10,730 bases of DNA, from contig BQJS01000162.1 in the NCBI GenBank assembly GCA_021604825.1, positions 1-10,730 of the forward strand. The letters run 5' to 3'. The translations under genes and the position numbers were made by a program. Positions within the stretch are counted from its first letter, which is position 1. Each line of letters starts with the position of its first letter. This stretch comes from Phycisphaerae bacterium (GTDB lineage Bacteria; Planctomycetota; Phycisphaerae; UBA1845). The notes below the pieces were generated by a model. It was given only the letters and a program-made list of their open reading frames with translations, searched no databases and was not told where the DNA came from. This document shows, one piece after another, positions 1-7,186 of this stretch.

Positions 1-628
1 CCTTGGTGTAGTCTTTCAGCGCCTGCTTGTAGTTGTGCCCGTGCCCGAAGAAGTACCAATCGAGCGCGTCGGCGTCGCGGCGCTGCTCGACCCAATGCGG
101 TGGGGCTTCGGCGAAGAGCAAGCGTTTTGAGTCATCCACGACCGACCAGCCATCGCGACTGAGGATGCCTTTTTCCAAAGGACAAGCACCTGATACACCG
201 TCCAACGTGCGTGTGGTGCCGCCTAAGTTTCCATTCTCGGGCATTCCAGGTTGCCACACGACGGGCTTGCCGTTTAGTTTGAGGGTGACGCTCAAGTTCG
301 ATACGTTGAACGGTTGACCGTCATCCAAGTGGCTAAGGGTGAGTGCGTCGGTCGTGATGACCAACCATTCGCCTTCGTGGCGCGTTTCGTATTTGGGGAC
401 GGTAAGGCGGCGATTCACGAATGTGAACGATGCCCGGTCTTCGAATTCTTTCGTCTTGGACCATTCCATGCGGATGAGGGACGGCGTGAGTACCGTGAAC
501 CGCGCCGCACCGGAATCCACAATTGCTTTCGGGTTGGCGATGGGTAAGGGGGCTACATTGTTGGCCAATACCCGATTGCATCCGCAACCAAAGATGATCG
601 CCAGGGTCATATAACGCAAAGTTTGCAC
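1..628 (-). CDS. Glycoside hydrolase family 31 enzyme (alpha-glucosidase/alpha-xylosidase type), N-terminal part, cut by window edge
   Basis: The reading frame is open from a GTG at 626-628 to the left edge, giving 209 residues. GTG is chosen because GGAGG (complement of 638-642) lies 9 bases upstream; an in-frame ATG at 608-610 lacks this. The export signal is M1-A22: a hydrophobic run (residues 7-14) leads to I-F-G-C (Cys15), a possible lipobox, and V-L-A (20-22) offers an alternative signal peptidase I site. Residues 43-125 form the beta-rich N-terminal domain of GH31 enzymes. Family-typical pieces follow: GNLGGTTRTLDGVSGACPL (133-151), LSRDGWSVVDDS (156-167) and DWYFFGHGHNYKQALKDYTK (190-209), the approach to the catalytic barrel. 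The barrel and its two aspartates lie outside the window, so substrate cannot be told. Family members cleave alpha-linked glucosides or xylosides. It is transcribed away from the next gene. The family call rests on remembered family motifs. Confidence 0.85.
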   Translation of the reverse strand, partial: MQTLRYMTLAIIFGCGCNRVLANNVAPLPIANPKAIVDSGAARFTVLTPSLIRMEWSKTKEFEDRASFTFVNRRLTVPKYETRHEGEWLVITTDALTLSHLDDGQPFNVSNLSVTLKLNGKPVVWQPGMPENGNLGGTTRTLDGVSGACPLEKGILSRDGWSVVDDSKRLLFAEAPPHWVEQRRDADALDWYFFGHGHNYKQALKDYTK

Positions 629-812
629 CGCGCGTATCCTCCGTTTGGGTATCTCGCAAACGCCAGCGCATTTGCGGTTTGCTTTCAGACCAAACCCGAA
701 TGCTACATCGCGCCCGTATGCCTCGGCAAGGCGCAATCCATATCATTTGATGACACAGAAAGAGACGCCCAAACCGGAACTGTTTCACGTTTCGCGACGA
801 CAAAGCAAATCC

Positions 813-841
813 TTGGGGTTGGGCGGAAAGTCGGATACAAT
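813..841 (+). promoter_or_regulatory. Candidate sigma70-type promoter for the beta-grasp/DUF4132 operon
   Basis: TTGGGG (813-818) and TACAAT (836-841) are separated by 17 bases. The -10 box matches the consensus at five of six positions; the -35 matches only in its TTG. This would give a leader of about 38 bases before the ATG at 886. The rest of the 629-885 divergent gap shows no clear gene, and no convincing promoter for the minus-strand GH31 gene was found. Motif-based only. Confidence 0.4.
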
Positions 842-885
842 TGGATCTATATTGGGCTGACATACTTCTGAACGGAGTCACGATC

Positions 886-1284
886 ATGTCCTACACGATT
901 ACCATTCGCGATGAAACTACCGGCGGCGATATTACCGTGGCTGGTACGCTGGAGTTTGAAACTGAGCGTACGACCGTGCGCGAGCTGATTCGCAGCCGGG
1001 TGTACCAAGACGTCAAGGACCACAACGCGTTGCAGAATCAGCAGCTCTTCGGCGGGCTCATCCAACCGACGGACACGGAATCCGATCTCAACGGATACCG
1101 CTTCAAGAAGCCTCGACAGGTCGATTGGAAGAAGCAATTCGAGGTAGCCCTCAAGGGTTTCGAGGAATACCAGATTTTGATTCTCGTCAACGATCGGCAG
1201 GTCGAATCGCTTGACGACGAGGTCATCCTGACGCGCGAGACGGTTGTATCGTTTCTTCGATTGATCCCGTTGATAGGCGGTTGA
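886..1284 (+). CDS. Ubiquitin-like beta-grasp protein with C-terminal Gly-Gly, partner of DUF4132 protein
   Basis: The protein has 132 residues. The ATG at 886 is chosen because GGAG (874-877) sits 8 bases upstream; the frame opens earlier at 841 but without a ribosome binding site. The pattern fits ubiquitin: strand 1 (YTITIR, 3-8), strand 2 (about 16-26) and helix 1 (TTVRELIRSRVYQDVKD, 29-45). After an insertion (about 46-93) come ILILVNDRQVESLDD (97-111) and TVVSFLRLIPLIGG (119-132). The last two segments line up with ubiquitin's LIFAGKQLEDG and STLHLVLRLRGG. The chain ends exactly at Gly131-Gly132, so no processing would be needed to expose the diglycine. There is no Cys, no signal peptide and no membrane segment, so it is probably cytoplasmic. 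It is the first gene of a two-gene operon, 19 bases ahead of the DUF4132 gene. It could be a protein modifier, a sulfur carrier like MoaD/ThiS, or a structural subunit. The fold call is my own alignment by eye; the function is unknown. Confidence 0.75.
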   Translation: MSYTITIRDETTGGDITVAGTLEFETERTTVRELIRSRVYQDVKDHNALQNQQLFGGLIQPTDTESDLNGYRFKKPRQVDWKKQFEVALKGFEEYQILILVNDRQVESLDDEVILTRETVVSFLRLIPLIGG

Positions 1285-1303
1285 TTCGGAGGTAGGCGCG
1301 GCA

Positions 1304-3796
1304 ATGAGCATTCGCGAGTTCTGGCAGCGGTTTACAGCTGGAGGGGGGCCATTCGCGCGGGCAGATGCGCAAGCGCAGCGCGAAGCACGGACGTTGCTGA
1401 CCGACTACCTCGAATCGCACAAAGATAAAGCCGATTTGTGGATGTCCACCACCGCCAAGAATTTTCCATTGACGCCGCAGCTTGACTCAGCTTCGCTTGA
1501 CGCCCAACTGCTGGTGTTGTTGGCGGCGACGAATTACTTGTGTGGTTCACACAGTTACACGCCGCGTATGAGCCCTTTCACTGCACTGTTAGGTCAACTC
1601 ATCCGTCGAAAACTCCCATTTGACGACGACAGTCTGGTTGCGTTGATCGACAGCGCGGTGAAGACTTCACGCCAGAATTTGCCAGTTGGATTGCTCATTG
1701 GCCAGGTCGAGAAATTCCTTGGTGGTGATGAACCGTCAGACAAGTTGGCCAAGGCGCTTGGACGACTGCATGCGTCGCTCTTGTCGGGATATGCGGATGC
1801 GGGGGTTCGGCGCAATGCGGAGAAGATCAAACGCATTCTCGTCGGAGAAACGGAACTACCGCTCTTGGACCTTGAAGATGCGTGGGCCAAACGGGCCATG
1901 CAGGCACTTCTGAAACTTGAACCAGAAAAGCGAGCGCCGTGGGAGAAACTGCTTCGACATGCGGCTGGTGCGACTCAGGCGAAACCGACCAAGAAGTGGC
2001 AAACCATCACCGGGAAACTTGTTGAGGAAATCGGCATCGTACCGCTTCATGTGTTCTTTGAAGAGTGCGTTGCCGGCGTTGGTGAACCGGGCACTCGCAA
2101 GGAACCGAAACATTTTGACGAAGTGTTTGAAGAGACCCTGCTTCACGAACGAAACGCCGACGTGCTGCGCGGGCTGGTCTGGTGTTTCGCTGGTGAGCAG
2201 GGTACTCCTTATAGCCGCACCGTCGGAGAGTTGGCCGACCGTTGCTATAAGAAAATTCCCGAGATCGGGGCGCGCTGCACCAAGGTTGGAAACGCCTGCG
2301 TCTACACGCTCGGACAGATTCCTCCGCCGCACGGTGTGTCTGAGTTGAGTCGCCTGCGCACGCGGACCAAATTACCGAGCATTCGCAAGACCATTGAAAA
2401 GGCGCTACAGGCTGCGTCGGTCAAAGCTGGGATCAGCACTGACGATTTGGAAGAAATGTCCACGCCATCGTTCGGCATGGGGCCGGATGGAACGCTGCAA
2501 GTTGAGATGGGTGAGCATACTGCTGAGTTGGCCGTGGTCGCAGGCGGCAAGACGGCGCTGACCTGGTTGACCAAAGCCGGCAAGCGGCAAAAGTCCGTCC
2601 CCAAGCAGGTCAAAGATGATCACAACGACGAGTTGAAAGCGCTGCGGAAGACGGCCAAGGACGTACAGAAGACATTGGCAACCATCCGCGATCGACTCGA
2701 GCATGCCCCCATGGGTCAGCGCACCTGGACACTTGCCGATTGGCGCAAGCGCTACATCGATCATCCGTTGGCCGCAACGTTGGCGCGTCGTTTGATTTGG
2801 GATTTGACTGAAAACGGAGTGACGAAGACTGCGTTTTGTTTAGACGATGGTTTGGTTGGCCGCGATGGTGAGACGATTCATCCAAGCGATGCATGCGAAG
2901 TGACGCTTTGGCATCCAGTCAATGCGCGCGCCGAAGTTGTTCAGGCTTGGCGACTCTGGTTGGAAGCATGCGAGATCACCCAACCCTTCAAGCAAGCCCA
3001 CCGCGAAGTCTACATCCTCACGCCAGCAGAAGAAGAAACCGGGGTTTACTCTAATCGGTTCGCCGCGCACATTCTCAAGCAGCATCAACTCAATGCCCTC
3101 GCCCAGCAACGCGGTTGGGTGACGGGAATCTATGGCGGATTCGATTCAGACAACACGCCGACGCTGGACCTTGCGAAGTGGGATATGAAAGCCGAGTTCT
3201 GGCTGGAATGGATGCAGAGCGGTGAAGCAGGTATGAGTCCCAGTGGAGTCTCGCTCTATGTTGCCACCGATCAGGTTCGTTTTGTGAACCAAGCGCGCGG
3301 TCCGATCAATCTACAAGATGTTCCCCGCATTGTGTTCTCGGAAGTCATGCGCGATATTGATTTGTTCGTGGGTGTGTCGAGTGTCGGCAACGATCCGAAT
3401 TGGATCGATCAGGGCGATCGTCCGGGGCTGGACTATTGGGCGACGTACTCGTTCGGCGAGTTGTCTGAGTCCGCCAAGACACGCCATGACACGCTCTCGC
3501 GACTGCTTCCGAAACTCAAGATCGCCAAGCAGTGTGAGTTGATCGATCGGTTCCTGGTGGTGACGGGCTCGCTGCGAATTTACAAGATTCATTTGGGCAG
3601 CGGGAACATTCTGATGCAACCCAATGACCAGTATCTGTGCATCGTTCCAGCCCGCGGCATGTTCGGTGCGGACAAAATGTATTTGCCGTTTGAAGGTGAC
3701 GGGATGCTCAGTGTCATCTTGAGCAAAGCATTCTTGCTGGTCGACGACAAGAAAATCAAAGACCCTCAGATCTTGGGGCAGATCAGGCGCAGTTAG
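1304..3796 (+). CDS. DUF4132 domain protein (E. coli MolR/YehI type)
   Basis: The protein has 830 residues. Its ATG at 1304 is preceded by GGAGGT (1288-1293), which lies just after the stop codon of the upstream gene. Residues 1 to about 460 look mostly helical and may be helical repeats. They show no recognisable catalytic motif, signal peptide or membrane segment. The DUF4132 region starts near residue 473. Characteristic segments are WRKRYIDHPLAATLARRLIW (about 480-500), QPFKQAHREVY (560-570) and YSNRFAAHILKQHQ (582-595). The typical tail LLVDDKKIKDPQILGQI ends near the C-terminus. E. coli MolR and YehI are longer; I see no WGR domain here. Their biochemical role is unsettled; the MolR name comes from an old genetic link to molybdate uptake. 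In E. coli the yeh cluster also encodes an AAA ATPase and a VWA protein, neither of which is in this window. The tight link to a Gly-Gly beta-grasp protein suggests the two act together in the cytoplasm. Confidence 0.85.
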   Translation: MSIREFWQRFTAGGGPFARADAQAQREARTLLTDYLESHKDKADLWMSTTAKNFPLTPQLDSASLDAQLLVLLAATNYLCGSHSYTPRMSPFTALLGQLIRRKLPFDDDSLVALIDSAVKTSRQNLPVGLLIGQVEKFLGGDEPSDKLAKALGRLHASLLSGYADAGVRRNAEKIKRILVGETELPLLDLEDAWAKRAMQALLKLEPEKRAPWEKLLRHAAGATQAKPTKKWQTITGKLVEEIGIVPLHVFFEECVAGVGEPGTRKEPKHFDEVFEETLLHERNADVLRGLVWCFAGEQGTPYSRTVGELADRCYKKIPEIGARCTKVGNACVYTLGQIPPPHGVSELSRLRTRTKLPSIRKTIEKALQAASVKAGISTDDLEEMSTPSFGMGPDGTLQVEMGEHTAELAVVAGGKTALTWLTKAGKRQKSVPKQVKDDHNDELKALRKTAKDVQKTLATIRDRLEHAPMGQRTWTLADWRKRYIDHPLAATLARRLIWDLTENGVTKTAFCLDDGLVGRDGETIHPSDACEVTLWHPVNARAEVVQAWRLWLEACEITQPFKQAHREVYILTPAEEETGVYSNRFAAHILKQHQLNALAQQRGWVTGIYGGFDSDNTPTLDLAKWDMKAEFWLEWMQSGEAGMSPSGVSLYVATDQVRFVNQARGPINLQDVPRIVFSEVMRDIDLFVGVSSVGNDPNWIDQGDRPGLDYWATYSFGELSESAKTRHDTLSRLLPKLKIAKQCELIDRFLVVTGSLRIYKIHLGSGNILMQPNDQYLCIVPARGMFGADKMYLPFEGDGMLSVILSKAFLLVDDKKIKDPQILGQIRRS

Positions 3797-4100
3797 GCTC
3801 CGCGCTGTGATCCAAGGGCATCTATTAGTAGCACGCCGATAAGTCACCGCGCTCGTCCATTCGAATTGCTTTCATTTCCTTAAACAAAAGCTCCTCCTCA
3901 TCCGCGGCAGTTGAGATTCTTTGGAGCGCTTTCGCAAACCTTACCGGTCCATAAACGTCCGGTTTTGTCGAAATGCAAAACTTCGGAAACACTCGCGACA
4001 CATCGCATCGCTATAATTGTTCTTTGCGTCAGAGGAAAGAATTGGTGGGCCAAAGTGATCATCGTTGCGCCAAGGCAGCGCGCGATTGAGAAAGGTGAAT
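3797..4100. other. Intergenic region between DUF4132 gene and metalloprotease gene
   Basis: These 304 bases hold no supported gene. A weak hairpin, ACCGG (3943-3947) with CCGGT (3959-3963) over an 11-base loop and followed by a run of four T (3963-3966), could end the upstream operon, but a five-pair stem is marginal. A perfect TATAAT lies at 4012-4017. Short open frames here on both strands have no ribosome binding site or family resemblance. Confidence 0.5.
4012..4017 (+). promoter_or_regulatory. Candidate -10 box for the metalloprotease gene
   Basis: A perfect TATAAT sits 83 bases before the ATG at 4101. No good -35 hexamer is found 16-18 bases upstream (the sequence there is close to ACACTC). 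The assignment rests on the -10 box and its position alone. It could drive both the protease and the oxidase downstream. Confidence 0.4.
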
Positions 4101-7100
4101 ATGCAAACGTTTCGATGTGGTGGTCGAATAGTATTGGGAGTGTTGGCCGTAGGTTTCTCGGCTGGCTTGGTGCATGCTCAAGCGGTTGGGGATAAATCGG
4201 AAGATCTGGTTTGGTCAAATGCGAATGCAGCATTGATTGAAGATGACCTTGCAAAGGCATGGGTACGTCCGCCTGCATACCAAGCCGTGACTTTGGATCG
4301 ACGGCATTTGAAAACGGTGATCGATGCAGCGCCGCTGGAGTCTGAAATTTCCGTTCGAGATGCCCAGTCGATCATCGAACTGCCCATGCCCGACGGTTCG
4401 TTTACTCGGTTTCAGTTTGTCGAATCACCGGTGATGGCCCCAGAGTTAGCCGCCCGTTACCCGGAGATCCGCACCTACTACGGACAAGGCATCGACGACC
4501 CCCATGCAACCGTACGGTTTGATTCAACACCAGCTGGTTTCCACGCACAGATCCTGAGCCCGAATGGTGCGGTGTATATCGATCCGATCAACCGCGGCGA
4601 TGTGCGGAATTACGCCAGTTACTTCAAACGCGACATGCCGCGCCCCGATGCGCTTAAGAAATGCCAACTCGTTCCCAATCCCAACGCTCAGCCAGTCGGC
4701 GATTCGACCAGCGCGGAAAGCGGTGCCGAACGGGCGGGGGAGACGTTGCGAACGTATCGATTGGCGTGTGCGACGACATTTGAATACACGCAGTTTCATG
4801 GTGGAACGGTGTCATCAGGGTTGGCCGCCGTGGTAACCGCGATCAATCGTGTCACCGGTGTGTACGAAGTCGATGTGGCTGTGCGATTGGAACTCGTCGC
4901 GAACAACGATCTTCTGATCTATACAACAAGCTCCGATCCGTACAGCAACAACGACGGCTTTTCGATGCTCAGCCAGAATCAAAGCAACGTCAACAGCGTG
5001 ATCGGCAGCGCGAATTACGATGTTGGGCACGTGTTCAGCACTGGCGGTGGTGGGGTCGCAAGCTTGGGCGTGATTTGCTCGGGATCGAAGGCCCAGGGTG
5101 TTACCGGCCAACCAAGCCCGATCAACGATCCGTTCTACATTGACTACGTCGCCCACGAAATGGGTCATCAGTTTGGAGCCAATCACAGCTTCAACGGAGT
5201 CACCTCGAATTGCTCGGGCGGAAACCGAAATGGATCAACCGCGTACGAACCAGGCAGTGGCTCGACGATCATGGCCTACGCCGGAATCTGCGGTGGCGAC
5301 AACCTCCAGTCAAACAGTGACCCGTATTTTCACCACGACAGTATCCGAGAGATTCGCAACCACATCACGGGTGGTTCGGGCAACAATTGCCCGGTGACGA
5401 CTGCGACCGGAAACAACGATCCATCAGTTCAAGCAGGGTCAAATTACACCATCCCGCAGAGCACGCCGTTTGAGTTGACTGCGAGCGGGAGCGATCCCGA
5501 CCTCGATTCGATTACCTATTGTTGGGAAGAGCGTGACCTGGGACCGGGCCAAGCGCTTTCCGCTTCTGACAACGGTAGCAGTCCGCTGTTTCGATCATTC
5601 AACCCGTCGGCCAACCCGACGCGCACCTTTCCGCGTTTGAACGAACTCGTCAACAACACAACAGCACCGGGTGAGCGCTTGCCCACAACGAATCGAACGA
5701 TGGATTTTCGATGCACCGTTCGCGATAACCTGGCAGGTGGTGGCGGCGTTGGTTTTGACGACATGACCGTAACGGTAACCACCGGGGCTGGTCCATTTGA
5801 GGTGACGTCGCCGAATGGTGGCGAAGTATGGTCGGGAGTCGCAACGGTCGAATGGGATGTGGCTGGCACGGATAGTTCACCCGTATCCGCCGCCAACGTC
5901 GACATTTTGCTTTCGACCGACGGCGGATTTACCTACCCGATCGTGTTGGTCAGCAATACGCCAAATGATGGCGTGGAATCAGTCATCGTACCCAATGCTC
6001 CCACGAGTACCGCGAGGGTCAAAGTGAAGGGGAACGGAAACGTCTTCTTTGACATCTCCAATGCCAACTTTACCGTCGATACGCCGGGCGCTTTGGCGAT
6101 CACGTTCCCCTCGGGTGCGCCAAGCGAAATCGCGCCGGGTGTCACAACGAATATCGACGTCCGCGTGATACCGTTGGGTGAAAACGTCGTGCCCGGAACA
6201 CCCACTTTGCACCATCGATCGAATATCTTTGTTCCATTTCAAACCGTCGCGCTAAATCACGTCGGTGGTGAATTCTATGAAGCACCGTTGCCGCCATTTA
6301 GTTGTTCGGATACTGCCCGATTCTACATCAGCGCCCAAGGCGACGGTGGAACTACGGTGGCGCTACCGGTCGATGCTCCCTCGTCGGTCATGACCGCGGT
6401 GGTTGGTCAGGATCAGCAAATCTTCGCCGACAGTTTTGAATCTGATCTGGGATGGACGACCAGCGGCGACGCATCGGAAGGTCTGTGGGAGCTTGGCACA
6501 CCATTGGACAACGATCGCGGTGATCCGCCGTCGGACTCCGATGGTTCCGGGCAATGCTATCTCACCGAAAACGATCCGTCGGACACCAACTCTGACGTGG
6601 ACAATGGAACTGCAACGCTGACGTCGCCTGTCTTCGATCTCTCCGGTGGCGGCACGATCAGTTACGCCTATTGGCTCAATGACATTTCGACGGGCCCGCT
6701 CGGTTCAGAAGACTCAATGGAAGTCGATTACGCCACCAACGCCGCAGGCACCAACTGGACAGCCATCAGAACATACACGTCGGCTTCCTCTAGTTGGCGA
6801 AATGACAGTATCGAAGTCGGCGTCGAGACGGCTTCTAGTTCAACGTTTCGTATCCGATTTTCAGTGAGCGATGAGACTCCGGGCGACGTTGTCGAAGGTG
6901 GCATCGACGCCTTTGATATTTCAGCGTTTGTTTGCATTAACGTCGGTGACGGTGATTTCGATAACGACGGCGACGTCGATCTTGCGGACTTCGCCGAGTT
7001 CCAATCTTGCTGGGGTGCAAGCGGAACGCTGGGCGTGTGTACTGCCGGCGATTTGAACGGTGACTCAACCGTCGGGGCTGACGACATAGAACAATTCGTC

Positions 7101-7127
7101 ACCCAGTTGGCAGGTCCAACGCCGTAA
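4101..7127 (+). CDS. Secreted reprolysin-like zinc metalloprotease with C-terminal dockerin-like domain
   Basis: The protein has 1008 residues. The ATG at 4101 is chosen because AAAGG lies 5 bases upstream and the signal peptide then starts properly: M1-A26, cleaved after LVHA. Residues 27 to about 215 form a propeptide like that of bacterial reprolysin-like enzymes (YPEIRTYYGQGIDDP is typical). The catalytic domain begins near RTYRLACA (217). It carries the zinc motif HEMGHQFGANH (352-362) with three His ligands and the general-base Glu353, and a Met-turn around STIMAYAG (Met391), as in metzincins of family M12B. Then follow a PKD/cadherin-like segment (about 435-560) and an Ig-like segment opening TSPNGGEVW (about 565-655). 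A jelly-roll domain of the MAM/CUB kind spans about 774-945. The last part, from residue 949, is a dockerin-like pair: DFDNDGDVDLADF and DLNGDSTVGADD, with Cys residues between them. The enzyme is exported and probably surface-bound through its tail. The oxidase gene follows 59 bases later. The substrate is unknown. Confidence 0.88.
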   Translation: MQTFRCGGRIVLGVLAVGFSAGLVHAQAVGDKSEDLVWSNANAALIEDDLAKAWVRPPAYQAVTLDRRHLKTVIDAAPLESEISVRDAQSIIELPMPDGSFTRFQFVESPVMAPELAARYPEIRTYYGQGIDDPHATVRFDSTPAGFHAQILSPNGAVYIDPINRGDVRNYASYFKRDMPRPDALKKCQLVPNPNAQPVGDSTSAESGAERAGETLRTYRLACATTFEYTQFHGGTVSSGLAAVVTAINRVTGVYEVDVAVRLELVANNDLLIYTTSSDPYSNNDGFSMLSQNQSNVNSVIGSANYDVGHVFSTGGGGVASLGVICSGSKAQGVTGQPSPINDPFYIDYVAHEMGHQFGANHSFNGVTSNCSGGNRNGSTAYEPGSGSTIMAYAGICGGDNLQSNSDPYFHHDSIREIRNHITGGSGNNCPVTTATGNNDPSVQAGSNYTIPQSTPFELTASGSDPDLDSITYCWEERDLGPGQALSASDNGSSPLFRSFNPSANPTRTFPRLNELVNNTTAPGERLPTTNRTMDFRCTVRDNLAGGGGVGFDDMTVTVTTGAGPFEVTSPNGGEVWSGVATVEWDVAGTDSSPVSAANVDILLSTDGGFTYPIVLVSNTPNDGVESVIVPNAPTSTARVKVKGNGNVFFDISNANFTVDTPGALAITFPSGAPSEIAPGVTTNIDVRVIPLGENVVPGTPTLHHRSNIFVPFQTVALNHVGGEFYEAPLPPFSCSDTARFYISAQGDGGTTVALPVDAPSSVMTAVVGQDQQIFADSFESDLGWTTSGDASEGLWELGTPLDNDRGDPPSDSDGSGQCYLTENDPSDTNSDVDNGTATLTSPVFDLSGGGTISYAYWLNDISTGPLGSEDSMEVDYATNAAGTNWTAIRTYTSASSSWRNDSIEVGVETASSSTFRIRFSVSDETPGDVVEGGIDAFDISAFVCINVGDGDFDNDGDVDLADFAEFQSCWGASGTLGVCTAGDLNGDSTVGADDIEQFVTQLAGPTP

Positions 7128-7174
7128 CTGGAAAACGCTCGGTGATCGTGGGCCGGGACTAATCTTTGACGTTT

Positions 7175-7180
7175 GGAGGT
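7175..7180 (+). promoter_or_regulatory. Ribosome binding site that decides a TTG start for the oxidase gene
   Basis: GGAGGT lies 6 bases before the in-frame TTG at 7187-7189, an ideal spacing. Another TTG at 7166 lies upstream of this site and so cannot use it, and the first in-frame ATG (7220) has no comparable site. The TTG at 7187 is therefore the best-supported start. Confidence 0.7.
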
Positions 7181-7186
7181 AGTAAA

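Noticed and set aside
333..887. Open frame of 184 codons on the minus strand overlapping the GH31 start
   Set aside because: It runs in a different frame through the GH31 coding sequence, whose translation shows clear family motifs and a good ribosome binding site; this one is a shadow.
886..1284. Housekeeping MoaD or ThiS (molybdopterin or thiamine sulfur carrier)
   Set aside because: At 132 residues it is much longer, has a large insertion after helix 1, and lies beside DUF4132 rather than molybdopterin or thiamine genes. A sulfur-carrier role is not excluded, but the ordinary orthologue call is not supported.
847..1311. Open frame of 154 codons antisense to the beta-grasp gene
   Set aside because: It has no ribosome binding site or family resemblance, and the sense frame has a well-placed one and a coherent fold pattern.
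3911..4195. Small plus-strand open frame in the gap before the protease gene
   Set aside because: It has no ribosome binding site, overlaps the protease signal peptide in another frame and has a composition unlike a real protein.
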